A stretch of DNA of 48,890 bases from an uncultured bacterium (GTDB taxonomy: Bacteria; Bacillota; Clostridia; Oscillospirales; CAG-272). Position numbers and translations under genes: made by a program. Positions 11,797 to 20,986 of this stretch are shown one piece after another (position 1 is the stretch's first letter; each line of letters begins with the position of its first letter). The stretch lies in the NCBI GenBank assembly GCA_949282345.1, contig CASDOQ010000027.1, positions 1 to 48,890 on the forward strand, given 5' to 3'. The notes beneath the pieces are model-generated. The model made no database searches and had not been told where the DNA came from. It worked only from the letters and a program-made list of their open reading frames with translations.

Positions 11797-14700
11797 TCAG
11801 AGGTCGAAGTCGTCTTTCCCCTCGTCATACTCTGTGTTTTCAAACTCTTTGGCGAAATCGTCTTCCTCATCCTCGGGCAGATACTCTTCGTCAGATTCGT
11901 CCTCCTCTTCCTCCGGGAGTTCTTCCTCCTCGGGGAATGCGGCGAGCGCATCGGTTGCGGTGTCCACTTCGTCGAGGGTGTTCAGCACCGGTCCGTCATC
12001 ATCGTCCACGAGCTCGGAAAGTTCGATCTCCTCGCCCTTTTCATCCAGCACGCGAACATCCAGCGCAAGCGACTGGAGTTCCTTGACCAGCACCTTGAAG
12101 GATTCGGGAATCCCCGGCGTCGGGATATTCTGTCCTTTCACGATCGCCTCATAGGTCTTCACACGGCCGGTGACATCGTCACTCTTGACCGTCAGGATCT
12201 CCTGAAGCGTATAAGCGGCACCGTAGGCTTCCAGCGCCCAGACCTCCATCTCGCCGAAACGCTGACCGCCGAACTGCGCTTTACCGCCGAGCGGCTGCTG
12301 CGTGACCATCGAGTACGGGCCGTTGGAACGCGCATGGATCTTATCGTCTACCAAATGGTGGAGTTTGAGGTAATACATAACGCCCACGGTAACCGGGTTA
12401 TCGAAGGCATCGCCGGTCCGGCCGTCGTAGAGCGTGACCTTACCGTCAATGACCACAACGTGCTCGCGCTGACGGAGCTCGGCCAGCTTTTCGGCATCGT
12501 GCTCGTAGATCGGGTCGACCCGCTGCAGATCCCGGTTTCCGTTCTCATCCGTAACCTCAATGAAGAGGGCCTTTCCGAGAACGTTCTCCCCGTCGCGGAT
12601 CTCACGGGCATACTTGGCCTGGCGCAGGCACTCGATGATGTCGCGCTCATCCGCGCCGTCGAAGACCGGCGTGGCGATCTTGTAGCCGAGGCGCTTGGCC
12701 GCGATACCGAGGTGGACCTCCAGCACCTGCCCGATGTTCATACGCGAAGGAACGCCCAGCGGGTTCAGCACGATATCGACCGGCGTACCGTCGGCCAGGA
12801 AGGGCATATCTTCGGGCGGGAGGATACGCGAGACAACGCCCTTGTTTCCGTGGCGTCCCGCCATCTTGTCGCCGACCGAGATCTTACGCTTCTGCGCAAC
12901 ATAGACCCGGACGACCTTGTTGACTCCGGGAGGCAGGTCGGAGGAATTGGAACGGTCAAAGACCTTGACGTCCAGCACGATGCCGGATTCGCCGTGCGGG
13001 AGTTTCAGGGAGGAATCCTTGACTTCTCTCGCCTTTTCGCCGAAGATGGCGCGGAGGAGGCGCTCCTCCGGGGTCAGTTCGGGTTCGCCCTTCGGCGTGA
13101 CCTTTCCGACCAGGATATCGCCGGAGCGCACTTCGGTACCGATCTTTACGATCCCCTCGGCGTCCAGATCCTTCAGCGCGTCTTCGCCGACGTTCGGGAT
13201 CTCGCGGGTGATCTCCTGCGGGCCGAGCTTGGTATCGCGCGCTTCGATTGAATGCTCTTCAATATGAATCGAGGTGTACACGTCGTTGCGGACGAGGTTT
13301 TCGTTCAGAAGGACCGCGTCCTCGTAGTTATAGCCTTCCCAGGTCATGAAGGCGATGGTCGCATTCTTTCCGAGAGAGATCTCTCCGTTCGAAGTGGCGG
13401 GACCGTCCGCGATCACGTCTCCCTTTTCCACACGGTCGCCGTTGGAAACGATCGGACGCTGGTTGACGCAGGTCCCCTGGTTGGAACGCTTGAATTTAAT
13501 AAGATGGTAGGTTTCCTTGTTCCCGCTGTCGGTCAGGATCGTAATGGCATCGGCGGTGGCCAGCTCCACGATACCGCCTTCTTTGGCAAGTACCACAGCG
13601 CCGGAGTCTGCCGCTGCCTTATACTCGATACCCGTTGCAACGATCGGCTGTTCGGTCACCATCAGCGGCACGGCCTGCTTCTGCATGTTGGAACCCATCA
13701 GAGCACGGGTGTTATCGTCGTTCTCAAGGAACGGGATCATAGCCGTGGCGACCGAAACGACCATCTTCGGGGAAGCATCCATGAAGTCGATCTTGTTGCG
13801 GTCAACTTCCACGATGTTGGCCTTGTCGCGCGCAATGACCTTGGCGTTGATGAAATGTCCTTCCTCATCCAGCGGCTCGTTCGCCTGTGCGATGATATAA
13901 TTGTCCTCGATGTCCGCCGTCATGTACACGATCTCATCGGTCACGCGTCCGCTCGCGCGGTCGACCTTGCGGTACGGCGCTTCCAAAAATCCGTATTCAT
14001 TGATCTTGGCGTAGGTGGCCAGATAGGAGATCAGACCGATATTCTGCCCTTCAGGCGTTTCGATCGGGCAGATACGGCCGTAGTGCGTATGGTGAACGTC
14101 GCGCACTTCAAACGAAGCGCGGTCACGGGTGAGACCGCCGGGGCCGAGAGCAGAAAGACGGCGTTTGTGCGTCAGTTCGGCCAGGGGGTTATTCTGATCC
14201 ATGAACTGGGAAAGCGGCGAAGAACCGAAGAACTCGCGGATAGCCGTCGCTACGGGGCGCACGTTGACGAGTGCCTGGGGGGTCATATCCTCGGAATCGT
14301 GTACCGACATACGTTCCTTGATATTTTTATCCATCCGGGACATACCGATGCGCATCTGGTTCTGCAGGAGCTCGCCGACGCAACGCAGACGCCGGTTGCC
14401 GAGGTGGTCGATGTCGTCCACGTTCCCGATCCCGTGCGAAAGCGTCAGCAGGTAGTTGATCGAAGAGAAGATATCGTCCTTGGTGATATGCTTCGGAGAA
14501 AGTTCCGCCGCGCGCAGACGGGCCGCTTCGCGGATGGCATCGGCATCTCCGCCGGCCTCGTCGATGATCTCGCGCAGGACCGAATAGCGCACCTTTTCGT
14601 TGATCCCGCAATCGGTCAGATCGTAACCGAGAACGTATTCGGGACGGACGCTGCCGTTCCCGAAGACCTTGACCTCGTTCCCGGCGAGGTCGGATACGTA

Positions 14701-15705
14701 GACCTCGTTGACGGCGTTTCTCTCGAGCGTGTCACAATCTTCGCGGGTGAGGATATGGCCGGCGTCAAACAGGATCTCGCCGGTCAGTACACTGACGGCC
14801 GGACGGGTCAGGGCAAAGCCGTGGACACGGGCGGAGATCGCCAGTTTCTTATCGTATTTATACCGGCCGACAGGTGCCAGATCGTACCGCTTGGGGTCGA
14901 AGAGCATATTGTTGACCAGCATCTGCGCGCTCTCGATGATCGGCGGTTCGCCGGGGCGCAGTTTCTTATAGACTTCCTTCAGGGCCGCCTCGGCCAGCGT
15001 GGTGTTCTCTTCTTCCGCGCTCCGCCGGGACTCGTCCTTTTCAAAGGTGGCCGTGATCATCTCCTCGTTGCCGAAGAGGGCGTAAATATCCTCGTCGCTC
15101 TCCACGCCGAGAGCCCGCACGAAGGTCGTGACGGGCAATTTGCGGGTCTTATCGATCTTCACGTAGAAGATGCCCGAGGGATCGGTCTCGTATTCAAGCC
15201 ACGCGCCACGGTAAGGAATGACCATGTTGGCGTAGCTGTGATTCCCGTTTTTATCCACGTTGCAACTGTAATAGATGCCGGGGGAACGGACAAGCTGGGA
15301 AACGATCACGCGTTCCGCACCGTTGATGACGAAGGTACCGCTGTCGGTCATCAGCGGGAAGTTCCCCATGTAGATCTGATCCTGCTTGACCTCACCGGTC
15401 TCTTTGTTGGCAAGGCGGACCAGCACCTTCAGCGGGGCCTCGTAGGTCGCATCGCGCTCCTTGCACTGCTCCACGGAATACTTGGGGGTATTTTCGATCG
15501 TGAAGTCCACAAACTCGATAGACAGGTTCCCGCTGTAATCGTTGATGGGGGAAACGTCGCGCAGGACCTCCATCATACCGTCGTGGCAGAACCACTCGAA
15601 AGACTTCTTCTGCACCTCGATGAGGTTCGGCATATCCAACGCTTCGTTGATCTTGGAGAAAGTAAGTCTTGTGGTCTTGCCGAGCTTCAGGGGTTTTAGT
15701 TGCAT
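11797..15705 (-). CDS. rpoB: RNA polymerase subunit beta
   Basis: A 1302-residue core subunit. The rifampicin pocket near residues 490-520 reads '[18 protein letters not shown]' followed by 'LSALGPGGL'. Positions matching E. coli Gln513, Asp516, His526 and Ser531 are unaltered, so sensitivity is expected; the only change in the cluster is Pro for Gln510. The C-terminus carries a 70-residue tail (about 1233-1302) that is overwhelmingly Asp/Glu. I start at 15705 because GGAGTGA lies 10 bp upstream; the ATG at 15726 and one further upstream lack a site. No rplJ/rplL gene precedes it. Confidence 0.97.
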   Translation of the reverse strand: MQLKPLKLGKTTRLTFSKINEALDMPNLIEVQKKSFEWFCHDGMMEVLRDVSPINDYSGNLSIEFVDFTIENTPKYSVEQCKERDATYEAPLKVLVRLANKETGEVKQDQIYMGNFPLMTDSGTFVINGAERVIVSQLVRSPGIYYSCNVDKNGNHSYANMVIPYRGAWLEYETDPSGIFYVKIDKTRKLPVTTFVRALGVESDEDIYALFGNEEMITATFEKDESRRSAEEENTTLAEAALKEVYKKLRPGEPPIIESAQMLVNNMLFDPKRYDLAPVGRYKYDKKLAISARVHGFALTRPAVSVLTGEILFDAGHILTREDCDTLERNAVNEVYVSDLAGNEVKVFGNGSVRPEYVLGYDLTDCGINEKVRYSVLREIIDEAGGDADAIREAARLRAAELSPKHITKDDIFSSINYLLTLSHGIGNVDDIDHLGNRRLRCVGELLQNQMRIGMSRMDKNIKERMSVHDSEDMTPQALVNVRPVATAIREFFGSSPLSQFMDQNNPLAELTHKRRLSALGPGGLTRDRASFEVRDVHHTHYGRICPIETPEGQNIGLISYLATYAKINEYGFLEAPYRKVDRASGRVTDEIVYMTADIEDNYIIAQANEPLDEEGHFINAKVIARDKANIVEVDRNKIDFMDASPKMVVSVATAMIPFLENDDNTRALMGSNMQKQAVPLMVTEQPIVATGIEYKAAADSGAVVLAKEGGIVELATADAITILTDSGNKETYHLIKFKRSNQGTCVNQRPIVSNGDRVEKGDVIADGPATSNGEISLGKNATIAFMTWEGYNYEDAVLLNENLVRNDVYTSIHIEEHSIEARDTKLGPQEITREIPNVGEDALKDLDAEGIVKIGTEVRSGDILVGKVTPKGEPELTPEERLLRAIFGEKAREVKDSSLKLPHGESGIVLDVKVFDRSNSSDLPPGVNKVVRVYVAQKRKISVGDKMAGRHGNKGVVSRILPPEDMPFLADGTPVDIVLNPLGVPSRMNIGQVLEVHLGIAAKRLGYKIATPVFDGADERDIIECLRQAKYAREIRDGENVLGKALFIEVTDENGNRDLQRVDPIYEHDAEKLAELRQREHVVVIDGKVTLYDGRTGDAFDNPVTVGVMYYLKLHHLVDDKIHARSNGPYSMVTQQPLGGKAQFGGQRFGEMEVWALEAYGAAYTLQEILTVKSDDVTGRVKTYEAIVKGQNIPTPGIPESFKVLVKELQSLALDVRVLDEKGEEIELSELVDDDDGPVLNTLDEVDTATDALAAFPEEEELPEEEEDESDEEYLPEDEEDDFAKEFENTEYDEGKDDFDL

Positions 15706-15839
15706 CGTAGAATCACTCCGTTTCATATTTTTTCGCCGGTGCGCCGACCCGGAGCGGGCACGGGGTATCCCCAGCCGCGGGAAGAGAGAACTATAAATAA
15801 TTAAATACACGCGGACAAGCGAATGTTAGGCAGTTTATA

Positions 15840-15867
15840 ATTATACCATAAATTCCTTCATTGTCAA
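15840..15867 (-). promoter_or_regulatory. Promoter of rpoBC
   Basis: Consensus TTGACA (15862-15867 on the complement), a 16-bp spacer and consensus TATAAT (15840-15845). It lies about 135 bp before the rpoB start and is AT-rich upstream, as expected for a strong promoter. Confidence 0.85.
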
Positions 15868-15953
15868 GAAGAAATCCTCAAAATAAGAAAAATATTCTTT
15901 GTAAAATTTCATCGATAAGTTTGTAAATTTTTTCTTAATTTTTAAAAGAAAAC

Positions 15954-15980
15954 GCCCCGGCGGGCCCCGGAGCATTTTTA
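15954..15980. terminator. Hairpin terminator upstream of the rpoB promoter
   Basis: A 7-bp stem (15954-15960/15967-15973) with one mismatch and a 6-base loop. T-rich tracts flank it on both strands. On the minus strand it would insulate rpoBC from the AraC-type gene. Confidence 0.6.
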
Positions 15981-16109
15981 TACCTAATAATTATAGAGCG
16001 CACAAGCGCGCCGGAAAGGCAAGATCATGACAGGGCGCACACGCGTGCCGGAAAGAAAAGCCTGCCCCGGAGACAAAAAGCGAAAAAACTTCGCAAAGAC
16101 AGGGATTTT

Positions 16110-16928
16110 TCACGCCCGTCCTTCTTCGCCTTCGGAAAGACCGTCGTTCTTTTCCGCTTCGGCGGTCTGCTTTTTCCGTCGGTATGCCGCCGGGCCGACC
16201 CCGTACCAACGCTTGAACATCCGATAGAAATTGGCCGGATCTTCATATCCCGAAAGCCGGCCGGCCTCCTCGGCCGTATAGCCCTGCCGAATATAGGCGG
16301 CCGCGTGTTCCATACGGACGCGGATCAGATAGCGGCTGAGCGTTTCTCCGTATTCTTTCCGAAAAAGGCGCGGCAGATACCGCCGGTCGAGCGAGAGACT
16401 GTCTGCGATCTGCCCTACGCTGATCGACATCATATAGTGCGAATCGACCATCGCACGAGCGCGTTTGGCGTAGTCCCGCCCCGCAGAAGCGGTGCCGGCG
16501 TTGAGCAGATTGGCGTAGAGTTCCATCACGCATCCGGCAAGCCCCGCTGCATACCCGGGAGCATCGGGATGTAGCGCGCGCATCCGCAAAAAGGTATCGT
16601 GCGGATAGTCGCAAACGTGGGGAAACGCGCGGAAGGCTTCGCTGAGCCGACCGCGGAAGCAGACCCAGATATAGGTCCACGGCTTTTCGGCATCCGCGCA
16701 ATAGACGTACCGTTCTCCCGGACAAAGCAAAAAAATCTGCCCAGATCCGACGTGCCATGTCTCTTCCCCGCTCATGAGCCTTCCCTCTCCCGAAACGATA
16801 TAATGCACAAGATAATAATCGCGGAAGCCCGACGCGCTGTGGCAGGGTCTGCATTCTTCATATCCGCCACAAAGGGGCGTAATATCCGAAAGCCCTCTCC
16901 CCTCCGTCCACTTCTCCATGTGTTCCAT
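16110..16928 (-). CDS. AraC family transcriptional regulator
   Basis: A 272-residue regulator. Residues about 30-100 form a cupin-like sensor ('YYLVHYIVSGEGRL', 'GQIFLLCPGE'). Residues about 160-255 carry two helix-turn-helix motifs: 'SVGQIADSLSLDRRYLPRLFRKEYG' in two parts, and 'TAEEAGRLSGYEDPANFYRMFKRWYGVGP'. The tail is charged. GGAGG lies 10 bp before the ATG. It is divergent from the GH4/GH27 alpha-galactosidases with 141 bp between, so it most likely controls them in response to an alpha-galactoside; the inducer is not readable from sequence. Confidence 0.85.
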   Translation of the reverse strand: MEHMEKWTEGRGLSDITPLCGGYEECRPCHSASGFRDYYLVHYIVSGEGRLMSGEETWHVGSGQIFLLCPGERYVYCADAEKPWTYIWVCFRGRLSEAFRAFPHVCDYPHDTFLRMRALHPDAPGYAAGLAGCVMELYANLLNAGTASAGRDYAKRARAMVDSHYMMSISVGQIADSLSLDRRYLPRLFRKEYGETLSRYLIRVRMEHAAAYIRQGYTAEEAGRLSGYEDPANFYRMFKRWYGVGPAAYRRKKQTAEAEKNDGLSEGEEGRA

Positions 16929-16979
16929 TTCTGTTTTTCCTCCGCCGGCCTACGGCCGGATCGCCGTTCGTTTTTTTAC

Positions 16980-17037
16980 ATTATATCATGTTTATGACAC
17001 AAAATGCTATATTTTTTGTGAAATTCTGTTGTATAAT
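16980..17037. promoter_or_regulatory. Divergent promoter region, AraC-type gene and GH4 gene
   Basis: TATAAT occurs on the plus strand at 17032-17037 (for GH4) and on the minus strand at 16980-16985 (for the regulator). Neither has a good -35 box at 16-18 bp, which fits activator-dependent starts. A GC hairpin (16945-16950/16954-16959) lies in the regulator leader. Confidence 0.5.
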
Positions 17038-17069
17038 GAAATCAGAAATTCGAAGGGAGATTTTCAAAA

Positions 17070-18392
17070 ATGGCAAAGGTAACATTTCTCGGTGCCGGCA
17101 GCACCGTATTTGCAAAGAACGTCCTCGGAGATATCATGTTGAAAGACAGCATGCACGACATCGAGATCGCGCTGTACGACATTGACGAGGGACGCCTGGA
17201 AGAATCCTTTCTTCTGATCAATGCCCTGAACAAAAATATCAACGAGGGGCGTGCCACCGTGCATAAATACCTCGGCGTTGAAAACCGTAAAGACGCGCTC
17301 CGCGGTGCAGACTTCGTCATCAACGCCATTCAGGTCGGCGGGTACGACCCCTGCACCATCCTTGACTTTGAGATCCCGAAGAAATACGGCCTGCGTCAGA
17401 CGATCGGAGACACTCTCGGCATTGGCGGGATCTTCCGCGCCCTCCGTACCATCGTGGTGATGAAGGACTTTGCCCGCGATATGGAAGAGGTCTGCCCGAA
17501 CACGCTCTTCCTCAACTATACGAACCCCATGGCAATGCTGACCGGCTATATGCAACGCTATACCAAGATCCGCACCGTCGGTCTTTGCCACTCCGTACAG
17601 GTCTGTGCCGGCGATATCCTCTGGAGGGTCGATATGCTCGATAAGTTCGAAGGGCACAGCGAAAAGATCGCCGGGATCAACCACATGGCCTGGCTCCTCG
17701 AGATCAGGGACAAGGACGGTAACGACCTCTATCCCGAGATCCGCCGCCGCGCCAAAGAAAAGAACGCGACCGAGAAGCACAACGATATGGTGCGCTTCGA
17801 CTACATCGACAAGTTCGGCTACTACTGCACCGAGAGTTCGGAGCATAACGCGGAATACAACGCCTTCTATATCAAGAAGGACCGTCCCGACATGATCGAG
17901 AAGTTCAATATTCCACTCGACGAATATCCGCGCCGTTGCGTCAACCAGATCGCCAAGTGGGAAGAACAGAAAAAGAACCTGATGAACGGCGGTGCCGTCA
18001 CGCACACGCTCTCGCATGAGTATGCCGCCCGTATTATGGATGCCGTCCTCACCAACGTGCCCGACCAGATCGGCGGAAATGTGCTGAACGAGGGACTGAT
18101 CGACAACCTGCCGGCCGAGGCCTGCGTGGAAGTTCCCTGCCTCGTCAACAATACCGGCATCCATCCGACCCACGTTGGCCGTCTGCCCGTGCAGTGCGCC
18201 GCCATGAACATGACCAATATCAATGTTCAGCTCCTGACCATCGAAGCCGCCGCGACCGGCAAGATCGAGCACGTGTATCAGGCCGCCATGCTTGACCCGC
18301 ACACCGGCGCCGTCCTGACCCCCGATGAGATCGTGGCGATGTGCGACGAGTTGCGCGCCGCACATGAAGCCGCCGGATTTCCGATCTTTTAA
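17070..18392 (+). CDS. melA: Alpha-galactosidase, glycoside hydrolase family 4
   Basis: A 440-residue cytoplasmic NAD+- and Mn2+-dependent hydrolase of the MelA type, acting on melibiose-like alpha-galactosides by an oxidation/elimination mechanism. The Rossmann loop is 'FLGAGSTVFAKN'. Cys173 in 'GLCHSVQ' and His205 in 'INHMAW' are the expected metal ligands; 'CHSVQ' favours alpha-galactosidase over the alpha-glucosidase or phospho-glycosidase branches of GH4. GGGAGA lies about 10 bp upstream of the start. A hairpin terminator separates it from the GH27 gene. Confidence 0.88.
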   Translation: MAKVTFLGAGSTVFAKNVLGDIMLKDSMHDIEIALYDIDEGRLEESFLLINALNKNINEGRATVHKYLGVENRKDALRGADFVINAIQVGGYDPCTILDFEIPKKYGLRQTIGDTLGIGGIFRALRTIVVMKDFARDMEEVCPNTLFLNYTNPMAMLTGYMQRYTKIRTVGLCHSVQVCAGDILWRVDMLDKFEGHSEKIAGINHMAWLLEIRDKDGNDLYPEIRRRAKEKNATEKHNDMVRFDYIDKFGYYCTESSEHNAEYNAFYIKKDRPDMIEKFNIPLDEYPRRCVNQIAKWEEQKKNLMNGGAVTHTLSHEYAARIMDAVLTNVPDQIGGNVLNEGLIDNLPAEACVEVPCLVNNTGIHPTHVGRLPVQCAAMNMTNINVQLLTIEAAATGKIEHVYQAAMLDPHTGAVLTPDEIVAMCDELRAAHEAAGFPIF

Positions 18393-18399
18393 AAACATG

Positions 18400-18435
18400 A
18401 GGCCCTGTCGTATAGCAGGGCCTTGCCTTCTTTTT
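18400..18435 (+). terminator. Terminator after the GH4 gene
   Basis: An 8-bp stem AGGCCCTG/CAGGGCCT (18400-18407/18416-18423) with an 8-base loop, followed by a T-rich tract. Some read-through into GH27 is still possible. Confidence 0.75.
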
Positions 18436-18480
18436 CGGTATGGTCGCCGGTTCGCAAAGATCCATCCCGCCAAAGCAAAC

Positions 18481-18506
18481 CAAATAAATGATACAAATAA
18501 ATGATA
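18481..18506. repeat. Exact 13-bp tandem duplication before the GH27 gene
   Basis: CAAATAAATGATA occurs twice in immediate tandem (18481-18493, 18494-18506), followed by a partial third AAATGAT. It ends 21 bp before the start codon and adjoins the ribosome site. Confidence 0.85.
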
Positions 18507-18527
18507 AATGATCAAAGGAGAAACACC

Positions 18528-19664
18528 ATGTATAAGATCACTCCCGCCCTCGGTTGGAACACCTGGAACACCTTTACCAATAAGATCAACGAAGATCTCG
18601 TCCTTCGCAGTGCCGACGCAATGGCCAACAGTCCTCTGCGGAAGGCCGGCTACGAATATATCGTCATCGACGACTGCTGGTCCCTCCACGAGCGCGACAA
18701 GAACGGCCGACTGGTAGCCGACCCGGAAAAATTCCCGCACGGGATGAAGTACGTCGGGGATTACATTCATTCGCTCGGTCTGAAATTCGGTATCTACTCC
18801 TGCGCCGGTGCCTTGACCTGCGCGAAGTACCCGGGTTCCTATGAGCATGAGTTCACGGATGCCGAAACCTTTGCCTCCTGGGGCGTGGATTATCTGAAGT
18901 ACGACTTCTGCTTCCACTCCAATATCGTTCCCCCGCATCTGCTCTATAAACGGATGGGGATCGCGCTGGCCAACTGCGGGCGCGACATCCTCTACTCCGC
19001 CTGCTCCTGGGGTGCGGCAGAAACGGCGAAATGGATCCGGGAAACCGGCGCGCACAGCTGGCGTTCGACGCAAGACATTCAGGACTGCTGGAGTTCGGTC
19101 AAGGATCTCATCACCTCTCAGCTCCACTCCCTGGAATACAACGGGCAGGGATGCTTCAACGATATGGATATGCTGATCTGCGGCATGAACGGCAAGGGGG
19201 ATGTCAGCCGAGGCGGTTGCACGCAGGCAGAATACCACACGCATTTTGCCTTCTGGTGCTTCTTCGGTTCTACGCTGATGCTCGGCTCGGATATCCGCGC
19301 GATGGATGAGGAAACCCTGAAACTCGTCACCAACCCTCTCCTCCTTCGTCTCAATCAGGATAAGAAATACAGCCAGCCCTTCATGATCGGCCGCAGGTCA
19401 GATGCTTACCCGCTCATGGCAAAATTCCTTGATGACGGAAAGATCGCCATCGGCTTCTTTAACCTCACGGATGGTGAAACCTCCGCCTGGCACAGCACCT
19501 TCCTGACCGATGAGATCGGTCTGCCCGAATCCACCGGCAAAAAACTCAAACTGACCGATACGGCAGACGGCACAGTCCTCTACTCCAAAAACGGATGTTT
19601 CTCCGTGCCGAATACCGCCGCGCACGCCAGCCGCGTCTATATTGCCGAGGTCATCGATGCCTGA
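18528..19664 (+). CDS. Alpha-galactosidase, glycoside hydrolase family 27
   Basis: A 378-residue retaining (beta/alpha)8 hydrolase without a signal peptide, so probably cytoplasmic. 'LGWNTWNTF', 'YIVIDDCW' and 'FGIYSCAGALTC' are family hallmarks. The nucleophile is Asp126 in 'YLKYDFCF' and the acid/base is Asp183 in 'WRSTQDI'. A C-terminal beta domain is present. I start at 18528 because AAAGGAG lies 8 bp upstream. It uses a classical Koshland mechanism, unlike its GH4 neighbour. Its end overlaps the next gene by 8 bp. Confidence 0.92.
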   Translation: MYKITPALGWNTWNTFTNKINEDLVLRSADAMANSPLRKAGYEYIVIDDCWSLHERDKNGRLVADPEKFPHGMKYVGDYIHSLGLKFGIYSCAGALTCAKYPGSYEHEFTDAETFASWGVDYLKYDFCFHSNIVPPHLLYKRMGIALANCGRDILYSACSWGAAETAKWIRETGAHSWRSTQDIQDCWSSVKDLITSQLHSLEYNGQGCFNDMDMLICGMNGKGDVSRGGCTQAEYHTHFAFWCFFGSTLMLGSDIRAMDEETLKLVTNPLLLRLNQDKKYSQPFMIGRRSDAYPLMAKFLDDGKIAIGFFNLTDGETSAWHSTFLTDEIGLPESTGKKLKLTDTADGTVLYSKNGCFSVPNTAAHASRVYIAEVIDA

Positions 19665-19866
19665 GCCGGGGGACGGCAGCCATTGCCTCCGTTGCGGCCG
19701 GGCGCTTTTGCCGGTTGAAATGAGCCTGACCATGAAATTGATCGATAAGGCCGCCACGCGCTACTACTGCAAGCACTGCCTTGCGGAAAAGACCAACCTG
19801 ACGGAAAAAGAACTGGATGAGCTCGTTCTTCTCTTTCGCCGGCAGGGCTGCGCGCTCTTCACCTGA
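19657..19866 (+). CDS. Small zinc-ribbon protein, unknown function
   Basis: A 69-residue protein with two CxxC pairs ('CLRCG' and 'CKHC') about 30 residues apart, expected to bind one zinc. The middle, 'LTMKLIDKAATRYYC', and the end, 'FRRQGCALFT', resemble a family of small proteins common in Clostridia that I recognise only by pattern. Its start overlaps the last codons of GH27, with GAGG 6 bp upstream, so it is probably translated with it. No function can be assigned. Confidence 0.75.
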   Translation: MPEPGDGSHCLRCGRALLPVEMSLTMKLIDKAATRYYCKHCLAEKTNLTEKELDELVLLFRRQGCALFT

Positions 19867-19903
19867 GCCCGAATGGCTCCGGCCGATATTTTCTTTGATT
19901 TTT
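19865..19903 (+). terminator. Possible weak terminator
   Basis: A 5-bp stem GAGCC/GGCTC (19865-19869/19875-19879) overlaps the stop codon and is followed, after a few bases, by a T-rich stretch. The stem is short. Confidence 0.35.
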
Positions 19904-19959
19904 TCAAAACAAGCCTACTCTTTCAGAAGCCAACTCTTCGCTTTGCGCGAGATCACGCC

Positions 19960-19988
19960 TTGACAGCATACCGCCCGCATGGTACAAT
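19960..19988 (+). promoter_or_regulatory. Promoter of birA
   Basis: TTGACA (19960-19965), a 17-bp spacer and TACAAT (19983-19988) lie 60 bp upstream of the birA start. Confidence 0.85.
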
Positions 19989-20048
19989 AAAAGCACCGAA
20001 AGAACGTCGGTTCGGAAGCATCATCCAAGGCAAAAAAGGAGAATCGGA

Positions 20049-20837
20049 ATGCAAGAAGGGCGAAAAGAGCGCGCGGGAGCCGCGGAGAGCGACTTGTTTC
20101 GGGCCGATTTTCCGGGAGAACTCCGAATTTTTGACGATCTTCCCTCCACCAACACCTATCTGTGCGAACGGGCGGACGGACTGCCGGAAGGTACCGCCGT
20201 CATGGCGAGAAGGCAAACGGCCGGCAGAGGGCGGCGCGGGCATGATTTCGCGTCCCCGGACGGGGCGGGGCTTTATCTCAGTTTTCTGCTCCGCCGTCCG
20301 TTCCCCGGTTCGCTTCTTCCGTTACTCACCCCCTATGCCGCCGTTATCACCGCAGAGGCGATCGAGGAACTCTGCCCAGTGAAAATCGGCATCAAATGGG
20401 TGAACGATCTTTTCCTCGGAGAGCGAAAGATCTGCGGGATCCTCACCGAAGGCGCCTTCAACCCGGACGGCGGACTGGCGCATGCCGTCATCGGTATCGG
20501 AGTCAATCTGAAAGCCGGAGCCCTGCCGCCCGAACTCGCCGGCATTGCCGGGGCGATCGGGGATGTCACGCCCCCTCCTGCGCCCGAACGCCTGGCAGTC
20601 GGGATCCTTACCCGGTTCTTTCGGAATACCGATCGGCTGGAAGACCGTTCTTTCCTCAGAGAATACCGCCGTCGTTCGATCCTGCTCGGCCGGGAGGTCT
20701 TCGCTGTGAAAGACGGAAAAAAGATACGGGGATCGGCAACGGGGATCGACGAAGACGGAGGTCTTTGCCTCCTGACGCAGGAAGGAAGCGTTACCCTGCG
20801 CACCGGTGAGGTCAGCGTCCGGCTGGCAGACCCATAA
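20049..20837 (+). CDS. birA: Biotin-[acetyl-CoA carboxylase] ligase
   Basis: A 262-residue monofunctional biotin protein ligase. It makes biotinyl-5'-AMP and transfers biotin to carrier-protein lysines. 'DDLPSTNTYL' opens the catalytic core; GRGRRG (about 59-64) is the adenylate-binding loop; KWVND (116-120) holds the catalytic lysine; 'KICGILTEG' follows. The SH3-like C-terminal domain ends the protein. The N-terminal DNA-binding domain of BirA repressors is absent, so it should not regulate transcription. AAGGAG lies 7 bp before the start. A second, degenerate copy is at 42680-43483. Confidence 0.93.
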   Translation: MQEGRKERAGAAESDLFRADFPGELRIFDDLPSTNTYLCERADGLPEGTAVMARRQTAGRGRRGHDFASPDGAGLYLSFLLRRPFPGSLLPLLTPYAAVITAEAIEELCPVKIGIKWVNDLFLGERKICGILTEGAFNPDGGLAHAVIGIGVNLKAGALPPELAGIAGAIGDVTPPPAPERLAVGILTRFFRNTDRLEDRSFLREYRRRSILLGREVFAVKDGKKIRGSATGIDEDGGLCLLTQEGSVTLRTGEVSVRLADP

Positions 20838-20940
20838 CGCCGCGTCGGGTGACGACCGGATCGGCAAAGAACAAGCAGACAAAAAGATCCTGAAAGTTTT
20901 TCGCCTTCCCGCCAAAAAAGAAAACAAAACTATACATATA

Positions 20941-20975
20941 AAAACAGGGACGTCCATAACGTCCCTGTTTTTATT
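20941..20975. terminator. Bidirectional terminator between birA and the DUF554 gene
   Basis: A 12-bp perfect stem (20942-20953/20959-20970) with a 5-base loop, flanked by A-run and T-run, sits between the two convergent genes. Confidence 0.9.
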
Positions 20976-20986
20976 TCGTGAAACCG

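Larger units (their letters stand above)
15706..16109. other. 404-bp gap between rpoB and the AraC-type regulator
   Basis: It contains the rpoBC promoter (15840-15867) with a roughly 135-base leader, an AT-rich stretch (15880-15950) and a hairpin terminator (15954-15980). I see no convincing gene between 15981 and 16109. Confidence 0.6.

Noticed and set aside
14130..14240. Rifampicin-resistance change in RpoB
   Set aside because: The one difference from E. coli in the cluster (Pro at the Gln510 position) is not one of the main contact residues; the usual resistance positions are wild type.
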